The notes under the pieces were generated by a model. The model had not been told where the DNA came from and ran no database searches. It worked only from the letters and a program-made list of their open reading frames with translations. Made by a program: the position numbers and the translations under genes. Source: Diplodia intermedia (lineage: Eukaryota > Ascomycota > Dothideomycetes > Botryosphaeriales > Botryosphaeriaceae). Taken from it: a stretch of DNA of 64,000 bases. Location of the stretch: the NCBI GenBank assembly GCA_021495925.1, contig JAKEKT010000019.1, forward strand, positions 124,001 to 188,000. The letters are read 5' to 3'. Positions 44,601-55,692 of the stretch are shown here, piece by piece. Each line of letters opens with the position of its first letter. Positions within the stretch are counted from its first letter, which is position 1.

Positions 44601-45963
44601 GGCGCGGCCAGACAAGCGATCCGTGGAGCTGCGCCTGCGCCTGGGCGAGTGGGAACGCGTGCCGGCCGAAGCATTCAGGTACATCCAGCCCTGCCCTTGG
44701 GAAAATCGCCGCACTATTGAAACCGTTGCGCGTAAACACTGCCCTCAATCTCATCATCAAGAGCATCGTCATCCCCTCCCGCCGCGACTCAGCCGCCGTG
44801 CACGCTCGGGCCCCGATTCCGCATCGCGCTCTGGCTGCCGCGGCCGACTAGCTGGACCCTCTTTCGCTGCTCGATCATCCACCTCCCCCCTTCGTTCGCG
44901 ACCTCTGTGCTCCCGCGCGCTGGCGGCGGGAACTTCCCAAGCTTCGCACACCGCCGGGCTCGTGCTCGTGCTCGTCCTGCTGCCCGGCTCCCGCTACGGC
45001 AACACACGGATCTCCCAACCTCGCCCGTCCTCTGCTCGCGTCGAGCTTTGCGCGCGACGCGACAGGGCAGGCGCCTGACTCGCGCGTCCCGGCCGTACCA
45101 AGGCCAGGCGCAGCGATTGCGCGCGACTCGGGCGATGCGGGGATTTGACGTGGGCGATCAGCCACGGCCCATGCCACGCCCGGCAAGCAGCACTTCTGTC
45201 CAAGGCCAGAGGTTGCTGCTTGTGACCGTCCGGCATGGCAGTGCAACAGCTGCTATTGTCGGCCTGCCTACTGCTAGTGCTGGCGCGCGCCTTCTCGCTG
45301 GATCAGCAGCCACTCCCGCGACATTTATCACTGATAGCTGAGAATGACAGGTCTCTTTGGAGGATACGTCCCCTACGCACCGGCGCCAAGAGCGCCGGCC
45401 TGCTCTGACTTGCATGCTAGCATCCCTAAGGTCAATGGTCCATCGGGATCGGAGGGTGTTCGCAGCCATGAGGCTCACGCGCATGTGCTTGTAGACAAGC
45501 CACCGCGCCCCCAGAATTCTCCGGTGTGCACATGTTCGGCGGCTGACTGCCCGCCGCATTCGCCACCAGCGACTAAGGCGCAGAGCCGCAAGCTAATGCG
45601 AGTGTGATGAAGCCGAGCATGATCAGCCGGCGGGAGGAAAAAGGAAAACAAGGCACATCATACGAAGGACAAGCGAATCGCTCCCCCGGTGAGACCGTAG
45701 ATGATACGCCAATGGCCCGCGCGAGGACGATATGGCCGTCCACCTGCCATGGTCAGCAGGCAGCTTAGCACCGAGCTGAGGTCGAATCCGCCCGCTCACC
45801 GGCTTAGGCGCGCACTAGCACCCATTCTTCAGGCGGATGAAGTGCCGTCCAACGGAGGATTTCATTTTCGTCATGGTGTTGACACCGCCCCTGCCAGCCG
45901 TACTTTCGCTGCCCGCGGGGTGGTGTGGTGCACGAATGGGGAATCTGGTACTACTGGGCCTCG
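41605..45963. other. 4.4-kb GC-rich intergenic region
   Basis: Many overlapping frames of 60-230 codons on all strands, rich in Arg, Ala, Pro and Gly, as expected from GC-rich noncoding DNA. None is recognisable. The first 450 bases, with several T-runs, are probably the GT2 3' UTR. Confidence 0.45.
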
Positions 45964-47686
45964 TCACAGCGACCTCTCAACGGCCTCCAATTCATCAAGC
46001 GCATCCTTCCACCTCGCCCACTCGGCGTCGCCAAAACCACCCTGCAGCGGGACCCTGCCGCCATCGCTGTCGCCGAAGCCTCTCAGCCGCGAGATGCCCT
46101 CCTTGACGCCCATGACGCCCCATTTGCCCACCATCTTCTCGCCTGCAGCTACCGTGTGCTGCAGCTTCCGCAGCTCGTCCAGCGCCCCCGATGAATCCTT
46201 CTCGAACAGGTCGAAGATGCGGACCACCGTCTTGGGGAACATGGACCCCAGCCCGTCGATGGCGCCCGCGCCCTTGAGCGTCAGCACCGGCAGCAGCACC
46301 CGGCCCAGCCCGGTGAAGGTGTGGAACTTGGCGTGGTCCACGTCGGGTGACAGGGAGATGAGGCCGAGGTCGTCGAGGTTGCCGTGGGGCAGCTTGATCG
46401 TGTCCCGGGAGATGGCGATATAGTTGGAGACGCCGGGATAGTGGTACCTTGCAACGAAAGAGGCTAATTAGCACAGGCATCGAAAGAGACGCAGAAGTAC
46501 ATCTCTTCAGGGAACCGATGGGCCTCGATCGTGCATTAGGGCTGCATGTGCTTCCTTCCGCCGGGACCTGCAGCATGCAAGCTGCTGAGTGTGGGTGGAG
46601 AGGGTGCGTGAGACCACCTTGTTCACCCGGACCGACGTGGATATGCAGAACAGCAAGCCAGAGACCAGGGGCGAAGTCGTCTGCCATCCCACCCGGATGG
46701 ATACCTTCAGTTCCCCGTCGACGTTCACTGGGTCGTTTACCACCGAACGAAATGCCCGGCTCCCAGGGTCCTGTTGCTGCAGGAACACGGATTGGCATGC
46801 AGATACATTGCAGAACCTGTTCCGGAGGGAGGGTATCCGTCCGGGAAGCCCAGAATCTTCACGTCCAACGTCCCAAAACATAAACATGTGCTTCCATCTT
46901 CTTCCAACCCAAACAACACGGCCAGGACGGACCGATCTCACGTCTCCACTCTTCCCCCTCCCCAACCCTCCTTCCTCCTTGGTCTCGTATTTTTCTGGGT
47001 GGACGATGGTTCTGAAAGAGGGGGAGGGAAAAAAAAAACGACTACTCACACAAGTATAGGGATGGGACTTATATCAGCGACGGCCTCGAACTACGCGACG
47101 ATGCCGACGGGCCTACGACACGGCGCTGGCGAAATAGCCGGGCGCGAGCACCATGCCCCACTGGGCGCGGGCCCCGCGCAGCTGTGGGCAACCGTCTCGA
47201 CGATGCTTTGAGTGGCGGTTGCCGGCGACGATGGGGGTAGTCGGGATACCTAGCCGGCCTTGGTCAGCTCGGCGCGCGCACGAAACGCTCCTTGGTGGTG
47301 ATGTGCACGGCGTCGCCCGGTCAAGCCCAGGACGATGAGCCCCGCGGATGGCCGGCGCGGGCCAGGTAGACGGCGTGGGCGGCCTGGGTCGCGACGTTCG
47401 ACGGGGGGCGACGGCGGCGTCGTAGTTGGAGGCGGTTTTGGACGCGAAGAAGGTAGGCACCTACGTTCGTTTTTTTGCGGCGGTCTTTCGCCCGTTAGTT
47501 GGCAGGGTTCCCGCCGTTATTCCAGTGGTGCGTTTGGAGCTTTCCAACGAAGGTAAGACGTTGTCGGCTTCCGGGAGCGTCTGAGAGCATGCTCTCGCGC
47601 TTCGCCGTTGTGATGTCGCGTGCTCGACTCGGTATGTATGTACTTACAGGCACGTAGATGCCCTTGGGCGGGAGAGAGGCAACCAT
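45964..47686 (-). pseudogene. disrupted DHDPS/HOGA-family aldolase
   Basis: Remnant of a fungal class I aldolase of the dihydrodipicolinate synthase family (Schiff-base lyases acting on 2-keto-3-deoxy acids and similar). Exon 1 (47686-47649) encodes MVASLPPKGIYVP, the usual family start. It joins across a 188-nt intron to VPTFFASKTASNYDAAV. After that the coding signal jumps between all three frames: HAVYLARAG, GLIVLG, AVHITTKERF, RAELTKAG, YPDYP, ATQSIVETVA, QWGMVLAPGYFASAVS and FEAVADISPIPILV are each in a different or shifted frame. Breaks lie near 47405, 47345, 47315, 47278, 47250, 47219, 47180 and 47115, and stops fall in the main frame. After a 602-nt intron the last exon (46447-45964) is open: VYHYPGVSNYIAISRDTI, then KLPHGN, FTGLG and KGAGAIDGLGSMFPKTVVR. 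The stretch before the Schiff-base lysine appears about ten residues short. Sequencing error cannot be fully excluded, but this many breaks makes decay more likely. Confidence 0.78.
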
Positions 47687-49771
47687 GACGGGCTGAAGCG
47701 TTTCTATCGGTCTACTACTACTCGCGAGAGAGAAAAACACGAACGGATTGCCAGCGTTGCTCAGGATCCGAAGGACGGCTGCAACAGCAAAAAGAGCGAG
47801 AGAGAGATGAAGACGTAGAGAGAAATCTACCCCGCGCTTTTTCCTTCCTGCCCCTGCGACAACTTATTTATCGATGACTACTACACCATCGCCCGACACC
47901 GGTTCACCGTCCTTGCTTGCCCGACTTCATCGTTGCTCGCGACAATACTCTTGTCTCGTCGGCAATCCAAGGCAAGTTAGCCGCCCGCCGCGGGGAGACC
48001 TTGGTTTTCGGCGAGCCGGCGCGTGGGCATCGGCATTCGCGCGATTCAGAAAAGGCAAGCTTTCTCCAAGGACGGGAATGCGAAAACGAGGGGCAAAACC
48101 CGCAAAGATGGGGAGGGGGGGAGGGGAGGGGAGGGGACAGCTTTCCCCAGCTCGGCGCAAGTCAGCGGCGGGCCTTGCTGAAGCGAAGCGTCGGGAGAAA
48201 ACGTCGGGACACAACGTCGGACACGAGCGGGGCGGGCGCCGAGTATAGTGTGGGCGGGCGGAGTCGAGAGCGCCGAGCACAGCGCAGCGCAGCGCAGCGG
48301 GTGTCGTGATTACGGGGGGCACGGGCGGCGGGCTCGGCATCTGGATCTTGGGAGCAGCCCCACTGTTTTGCTTTGCCATAGGTCTTCCTTTCGGCGACGG
48401 GTGCTTTAGGGCTACCACGTCGGAAGCCAGCCGTTGGGGATTGATTGAATGGCGAAAGGGCAACAAGGGCAGGGCCCGCTAGCGATCGCATAGCGCCGAG
48501 AGACGGGGGAGTGGTGAAAGAGGATCGGGCGAAATCGACATTTGCTGCGTTTCCCACGGCGAATCGGCCCCCAAGAGTCGTTCAAGTCGATGCGTCGGAC
48601 GCGGTTAGATTGAGCGATTGGGGCGGGCATGACCTGCGTTAGCCCGGCGGTGCTAGCGTAGGAGCGAGGCCAGTCCTCGTCGTGGCTGCCATTGCCGGTC
48701 TAGGCAGTAGGTCGTTCGCGATGCGCCCGCCCCCCGGTGCAGATTGGCGAGTCGTGCAATAACGCAAGACAGCGACGGTCCAAGGAGTTGGCTCCGGCCG
48801 CGTTATATCCGACACTTGCCTCTGCTCCTCGGGGGGCGCGTCTTATTGTTTGTGTGGGTTTGGGCTTGGGCTTCGGTGCTCGCCCCGCTTTGGCATTTGT
48901 GGGACCACCACCAACGCCGCCCGCAAGCGCTCTTCCGCCTCTCTCTTTTCCCACTCTTTTTTTTTCTGCTGCCTCTCTCCGGGCCTTCAGGCATCCTGCC
49001 CGCTCTGACCCGTGCTACGTCATCCTGTCTTGGTGGGCTCCTGTGGCTCCCAGCCCTTTTTGCACGACGCCCTCCCCGCCATTGGTGCTCGCTTCCGGTG
49101 CGGCGCAGAGGGCAGCTTTTCCGCGCGGCCCCGTTTTGACACGAAGGTACCCCCGCCGCCCACGCCAGCCCGTATGGGAGGTCCAGAACGCAGGATGGAG
49201 GGAGGCCCGAATCTTCGCTTGACCTCAGTAACTGTTACGGCATGTGGGTGCGCTATCTGGCAGTTGGTGAGAGTTGCAGGGGGCAAGCAAACAGCGAGAG
49301 CGAGAGAGAGAGGGACGTGGAGGGGTAGCTCCGTCGGCGCTTGCTGTCCGGACCGTTGCAACCCCCGACGACACGCCTGCTTGCTTCCTGTTGCCGGACA
49401 AAAGCTTCCTCCTGAACCTTCTCCTCGACTATCCACCGCCGCTATCTGCGGCCTTGCTGCCAAGTGACGCTCGTGTTAAAATTGCCCCGGATCTTCACCC
49501 CAGCCTTGTACATGTGATGTTCCAGCTCTTGTCTTTTTTCCCATTTAGCCTTCCTCCTTCCTCTCCACATTCTCCAAAGCCCGACTTTCCCCACACCGAT
49601 CTCGAAACTCATTTTCCACCCTCCCTTCCAACAACCTACGTAAATATTTGCAGCGCCTCAATCAGACCTTTAGAAAAGAAAGAAACGCAGAAATATCATC
49701 ATCATCTTCCAATCAATTGAGACCAACCAACCAATCCAATCCCCCCTCCCCCGCAAACAACAAAAACAACC
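47687..49771. other. intergenic region between broken aldolase and lactonase
   Basis: A 2.1-kb divergent interval that includes the promoter of the lactonase. GC-rich, with overlapping meaningless frames and a G-rich tract. The final 200 bases before the lactonase start are C/A-rich, as in fungal leaders. Confidence 0.45.
48110..48136 (+). repeat. G-run cluster, possible G-quadruplex
   Basis: Five runs of four to seven G separated by single A residues. This fits the G4 consensus on the + strand. Function unknown. Confidence 0.7.
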
Positions 49772-51040
49772 ATGCCCCCACCACCCCGCATCCTCGACTC
49801 CCACATCCACCTCTGGCCGCACACCTCGACCAACCCGGCCGGCCACGCATGGATGACCCCGGGCGGGCCCCTCACAAAACAGCACTCGCTCTCCGACTAC
49901 TTCGCCGCGACGTCCACCACCTCCTCCCCCTCCTCCCCCTCCCCCACCGTCCACGGCGCCGTCTACATCGAAACCGACCGCACCCTCTCCTCCTCTTCCT
50001 CCTCCCCACCCCCCGACATCCTCACCCGCGCCTCCCAACCCCTCGCCGAGCTGCGCTGGCTGCGCCGGCTCGTCGCCGGCACGCCGGCCGCGGGCGAGGG
50101 CTTCGCGGCGGGCGACGGCGCGGTGCTGTGGGGCGCGGTGCCGTGGCTGCCGGCGGACGCGGGCTCGGCCGACGAGCTGCGCGCGTACCTCGCCGCGGCG
50201 GAGGAGGCGGCGGGCCCGCAGGCGTGGGCGCGCGTCGTGGGGTGGAGGTTCCTGCTGCAGGGCATCGGGGAGGAGCGGGCGCTGGGGCGGGTGCTGGACG
50301 GGGAGGGGTGGGCGAGGGGGCTGCGGGAGGTGCTGGGGCCGCGGGGGTGGTGCTTCGACGTCGGCGTGGATGCGAGGGGCGTCGGGGCGTGGCAGGTGGA
50401 GAGGGTGGTGGAGGCGTGCGAGAGGGTGAATCGTGAGGGGGAGGGGGAGGGGGAGGGGGAGGCGGGACCGGCGGTGCGGTTCGTGCTGAGTGAGTGGTGT
50501 TCTTTTTTTTTTCTTTCTTCTTCTTCTCTCTCCCTCTGTTTGGAGGTCGTGAGGATGGGGTAAGAGAGTGATGATATATCACAGGAGAGCTGACCATCCA
50601 TTGCAGACCACCTCTGCAAGCCCGACATGCAACAGCACCCCGCCACGCCCGCCCAGCACGACGAATTCTCCCGCTGGAGCGCCGCCATCCGCCGCGCCGC
50701 GCGCTCGCCGCACACATACATGAAGCTGTCCGGCGCCTTCTCCGAGATGGGCGGCGATCCAGACCACCTCCCGTGGACGCCGGAGCGCGTGCTCGACCGC
50801 ATGCGGCCCTGGCTCGACGTGCTCTTCGACGCCTTCCCGCCCGAGCGCATCATGTTCGGCAGCGACTGGCCCGTCTGCAACGTGCGCGGCGGTGCGTCGG
50901 CGTGGAAGAGCTGGGTTGCTGCTGTCGAGGCCATTCTGGATGCATACGGCTTGACGGACGAGCAGAGGGATCGCGTGTGGTATGGGACGGCCGTGGAGGC
51001 GTATCGGTTGAGTCCGCCGACGGAGAAGAAGGAGACGTGA
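49772..51040 (+). CDS. LRA2: L-rhamnono-gamma-lactonase-like amidohydrolase
   Basis: Metal-dependent hydrolase of the amidohydrolase 2 family, proposed to open L-rhamnono-1,4-lactone to L-rhamnonate, step two of oxidative L-rhamnose catabolism (LRA2 in Scheffersomyces stipitis). Two exons (49772-50489, 50607-51040) give 383 residues. The N-terminal metal site is ILDSHIHLW with His11 and His13. It is followed by AWMTPGGPLTKQHSLSDYF, characteristic of the lactonase group. Later features are GWRFLLQGIG, the spliced VLNHLCKPDM, TYMKLSGAFSEMG and the metal-binding FGSDWPVCNV near residue 322. Loops contain Ser-rich and Glu/Gly-rich stretches (GEGEGEGE) not seen in the core. It converges on the L-rhamnose dehydrogenase gene, with 138 bases between the two stop codons, which supports the substrate assignment. 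The substrate is inferred from family and neighbour; a related sugar lactone such as L-fuconolactone is the alternative. Confidence 0.85.
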
Positions 51041-51178
51041 GAGGGGTTTCCCTTCGCCTTCGATTCTTCTCTTCGTTTTTCGAATCACGCGGTAGATAGA
51101 CTTGATACGATTTTCTTTTCGTTACAATCACGACGATAATGAATCGGATATCCTTCTTTGTAATGTACATACACGTTC

Positions 51179-52198
51179 CTACTGAAGATTCACAAACAGC
51201 CCTCCATCCACGAGCAACTGCGCGCCATTCTGTTCGGTCACCAGTCAGCAACCACATAATCCCCCGTCGCCCAACACGGAGCCAATCGGAAAGGGGAGAA
51301 AGGGGACCATGACCACCACCACCACCACTCACCACATATCGACTCAAATCGCTGGCCAAAAACACGGCCGGGCCCGCCAGATCCGCGGGCTCGCCGGTGC
51401 GGCCCAGCGGGATGCGGCCCTCCATGTACTTCTTCTTGTCGGGGTCGCGCAGGTCCTCGTCGTTGAGCTGGGTGCGGATGGTGCCGGGCAGCAGGGCGTT
51501 GCAGCGGATGCCGTGGGGGCCGAGGGCGCACGCGCACGACTGCATCAGGCTGAGCACGCCGGCCTTGGTGGGCGTGTAGTGCGCCTGCCGGCCGCCGCCG
51601 ACCAGCGCCGAGATGGACGAGATGCCGATGATGGAGCCGCCGTGCCCTTGCGCCGCCATCTGGCGCGCCGCCGCCTGCGTGGCGTGGAAGGCGCCGCCGA
51701 GGTTGGTGTTGAGCGTGAATTCCCAGTGTTCCGTGTCGAGGCTGTTTTGGTGCGGCGTGCGGATGTGATGATTAGCTTTTCGTTCTCTTTTTCTCTTCTG
51801 CTCTCGTAATGAAGACGGAATTGACATCATGAGAGAGAAATAATGAAAAGCCGTCGCTCTTACTCCAAGAAATCCGCAAACCGGCACACCCCCGCATTGC
51901 TGACGAAAACATCCAGCCGCCCAAACTCCTCCACCGTCCTCTCGACCAGCCGCTTCGCCGTCTCCGGCTTCGAAATATCTCCAGGCACGGCAATGAGTCG
52001 CGTGTCGTTGGCGGGTTGTTGTTCCTTCAGCATCGTCTCGAACTGCGCCGTCGACGCGTCGTCGCCCAGGTGGTTGACGGCGACGTGCGCGCCCTGCCGC
52101 AGGTACTCGAGCGCGATGGCCCGGCCGATGCCCGTCACGCCGCCCGTGATGGCGGCGACTTTGTTGGTGAGGAGTTGCGGCGGTGCTGTTGATGCCAT
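51179..52198 (-). CDS. LRA1: L-rhamnose 1-dehydrogenase (SDR)
   Basis: Short-chain dehydrogenase that oxidises L-rhamnose to L-rhamnono-lactone with NAD(P)+, the first step of the oxidative pathway. Three exons (52198-51864, 51741-51333, 51229-51179) give 264 residues. The cofactor loop TGGVTGIG is at 18-25, followed by VNHLGDD, VPGDIS, and VSNAGVC in the NNAG position. The catalytic block is GISSISALVG, then HYTPTKAG (Tyr-x-x-x-Lys). The C-terminal half carries GIRCNALLPGTIRTQLN, YMEGRIPLGRTGEPADLAGP and, on the last 17-codon exon, NGAQLLVDGGLFVNLQ. These blocks closely match fungal LRA1 as I know it. Both introns keep the frame; an acceptor at AACAG gives phase 2 to 1 continuity at exon 2. 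Cofactor preference cannot be read with confidence, although the Asn-His after the second strand is typical of this family. It is tail to tail with the lactonase. Confidence 0.9.
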
Positions 52199-55100
52199 TG
52201 TTGTTGTTGTTGTTGCTGTTCGCTGGGTTGTTTTCCTTGAGCACTGCTGGGATGTGTGTTCGTTGGTCGGTCGTGGACCTTTTTTTGGCCGGGGATGACG
52301 ATGATGGCGGGGTCGCGGGACGCGGTGTGGGTTGGCGCGGGGTCTGGGGACGGGATCTGAAGAAGAGGAAAACGTCTATGAATCGGGAAATGAACAAAAG
52401 AGGATTTCTGGAAGAGAGATAAAGTGTTTGATCGTCTCCGCGCAGAGTGTATCATCAACAATGGTAAAAAAAAAAAAAAAGAGTAGGCCTTCCCCGTGTG
52501 TTTACAAGCCCCGTCCCTCTGCCCCTCTCCTCGCACCGTGCTGTCCCGGCGAGCGCGGGGCGGGGTAGCTAGCTACTCCACGGGGTCCCAGGCTCGCTCC
52601 AAATCTACTGGCCCACTGAAACGGCATCTCCGTAGCGTTAAAAAGGTCCGTTCGAAGCTACCGCAATCTCCTGGGGCCCGGCCGCCCTGACTTCATGTTT
52701 TGACGGGCCTCGGGACAATATGCAGCGAAAGCCCACCTACCGTATCGGTTTCGCTCCCCGCGGCTATTGATGACCGGTTGCCGATGAAACGTTTCAGAGA
52801 CCGACAACGGACCCTGCAAAGACACAAGAAAGTATATAGGATGAGCGAGCAGGTGATTCTGGGACGACGAGGGACGTGAGACATTGAGGACGTGAGCGGG
52901 GACCGGAGATGACTCCGCTCCCCCAAGGCAAGGCCTCTTTTCGGCGACCAGCCCTGCTGTTGCACGTACCTGAATAGTGGCGAGGCGGCGAAAGAGGAAG
53001 TATAATGTAGATGAAATGACGACAACATACAGCGGCTCCAGGCGCGCGGCGCGAGACGGGCCGGGCGACACGACAGCTCATCTACAGAGCGTGCAGAAGT
53101 AGAAGGTTAGACGACGGGATACGGCCACCAAAACGGCCAAAACGTGCAGTCAACCATGCTCATTCCCATACATACATGCCTCCAGCCGTGCGGCCCGGAG
53201 CGACGCGCGCCGTGCCTCTGTCAACCATTCTTTCCTTTTCTTTTCTTTTTTTTGCTTGCTTTTCCCGCTCCCGTTGTCTGGCGAAACCAGGCCTTCGGAG
53301 GAGGCTACTGCATTCGAAGTTCGCGTAGTCATGTCCGCGTGGTGTTTGCTTTTTCTTCCCCCCCACGCCTATCCTCACTCCACTTTCTTCACTCGCGTGC
53401 ACTCACAATATGAAGCACATGGTGCCGAATGCATGGGTTGCGTTATGCAGCACGTCCGTGCAGAAAGGGTTTCTCGCCGCGCCTGCGATGACGATGTGTA
53501 CGAAGGAACGAAGCGCGTGCAGATCTTGGGCGGTGCGGCAATCGCCTGGCTGACGTCTTTCCTCTCTTCCTTTCTCTCTGCGCATCCTGGCGTGATGCGA
53601 AGAGGTGTCCGACGAGGCGGATTGGTGATGTGGGTCTGCTTGTTCACGAGTTTGCCCCCTTCAGCCCTGCCTTTTCTCACTTCCCGGTTTGCTTTCCACC
53701 AGGCAGGCTTCCCCGTCTGCTGACTGGCTGCTGGGAGCTACTGTATCTCGTGCTTGCAGCTCCTTGCAAAGCCATGTATGTACGGTGTTGTGCGGGCGCC
53801 GCTACTGACTGATGAGGTATGTGATGGAGAGCCATACGAGGTCCGGATGGAGCTTTTCTATCACATTTCGTGGTTTCTGACTGTTTCCATTTCTGCAAGT
53901 CCTACTTGTCCTCCGTGCATGGGCGAGACCGCTGCCGAGCTGCATGCATGGCCTCGCATGCACATCATCGGGCCAAGCCAATGGCTGGCGATGCCGAAAA
54001 CTTGGTGATTTTCTCGACGAATCGTCGATGCCAATTGCCCGTTTCTGCACCTTCGTTGCTTACGCAAGGCCATGCGGCTCCGAGGCAAAACGGCAAGGAA
54101 AAGAGGCGCGCGGGCGTCATCACAGGCGAGTCCCTTCCCCAATGGCCGGCTGCTGTGACGCACGCGTGCATGAGGGGTGGAGTTCCTGGCGGAGTGGAAA
54201 ATCAGAGACAGTGGCTCAGGAAAGGCCGCAGAAGATCGCTGACTCGGGTGGGCTGGACCGCGAGCGAGCGGGACTGGGGGCGAAAAGCCACGGTACCTAG
54301 GCAGCGGGAGGGAGGGTGACAAGATTGGCCGGGCGTGCATATGCAGCGTGCAGGGTCAAGTCGAGGCGAGGCGGAATCGACTGGCTCATTCTCGGAGCGG
54401 CAGCAGAGGAGAGGAAATGGGTGGGCTGGACGAGAGCAGGCGGAACGAACTAGACCGCGGCCTGCGCTCAGGGACCCTGCAGCAGCTCGGGGGCCGGGGG
54501 CGCGTGTCGTGTGCGTGCGTCGCGCATGCGTGGTGGAGGTGGGAGGGGAGCGGGTGCAGCAGCAGGCAGGCGCTGATGCCCGCCGATGCGATCTCGCCGC
54601 CGAACGGACAAGCCACAGCGCCGATGATGCCATGCCGATGTGTGCTGCTGCTCCCCTCGATCCCCGCTCCGGCGCCCTGCACCGATGCAGGTTTATTTAT
54701 ACTGCTCTTACCGGTCAGCCAGCCCTGCTCCGCGATAACGTGCCGCGCAACGCCCCCAAAGCGACGCCGCTGCTGCACCCGCCGAGGCAAGCGGTTAGCC
54801 GCACCACCCTCCACCCCTCCACATAAGCCTTATGCGCCCATTGACGTATCGCGACCCCTCCCTCCCCGCAGGCCCGTTCTTCCGCTGCCCTCGCCGCGAG
54901 CAAGGGCCCGCCATGCCGAAGAGCGGATCCCGAACAAGGTACGCGTCGAACCTCGTGTTGAACGCGCTCTCACCCACCGACCCGGATCGTCGTCTGCTTA
55001 TTTCCCGCCGTCGAAACCGCAGCCACGCCTGCACGTTGACGTGAGGTGAAGAGCGGCGCCGCGGTAAAAATGTGACACGGTACTTTTCTTCACCATCGCA

Positions 55101-55692
55101 CAACCCCATGCCTGCCGCTTCGGGCGTCCTCACGCCATCGCAACGCCCAGTCTGACACGAAATAGACAGCCGCTCTGTATTATGCTCCGACGGAAGGGTA
55201 CCTGTACGGCTGAAGAACCTGACTAGACACTACAAGGAAATCTGCGCGTCCGCTTTTCGGTGCGGAGACTGGTAAAAAGAGAAGAGGGAGCAAGGCTGGA
55301 GAAGAGAGCAAAGAGACGTGAGCACCGTACGTACTTCGGCGCTTCCAGGGGTACTCGATCCTATACCACCAAATCAACCCGTAGGCCAACGTTCATAACC
55401 GTCGTCCAGATATGCTAATAGAAAACGGACTATAACCCAGTGCAGTGCCGTGAGGGAAAGGGAACAAGGAAAATGTCTCGCCCATCGCCGACGGCCTGAT
55501 GCAGCCAAGCACCAAGCCATGAAGAAACCCACACAGGGACTACCCTTGAAAAACCGTCCCCTGCAACCCCAAGATATCCCGAAAGAAAAACAGGCCGCGT
55601 GGTGTGGGAAAAACACAAAGAGAAGAAAGCAACCTGGCTTTCGTCGAGCAAGGTGGTGCTCTACCAATGAGCAGGCGACCGCTGGGACTCCA
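52199..55692. other. 3.5-kb intergenic region, no gene recognised
   Basis: Upstream of LRA1 and downstream of the Boi-type gene. T/A homopolymers near 52465-52480 and 53240-53252. Frames of up to 233 codons overlap one another without recognisable content. No RNA gene was supported. Confidence 0.45.

Noticed and set aside
42843..45341. overlapping 120-230-codon frames on both strands
   Set aside because: They overlap in all frames, are Arg/Ala/Pro/Gly-rich and show no splice logic or known domains; typical of GC-rich noncoding DNA.
53870..55049. open frames of up to 233 codons in the spacer between LRA1 and the Boi-type gene
   Set aside because: Mutually overlapping, no recognisable domain, no consistent codon bias.
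55640..55680. second tRNA gene candidate on the - strand (GCTCATTGGTAGAGC D-arm-like motif)
   Set aside because: No box B/T-arm, no pairing anticodon stem and no acceptor partner within reach; at best a tRNA fragment in a 3' UTR.
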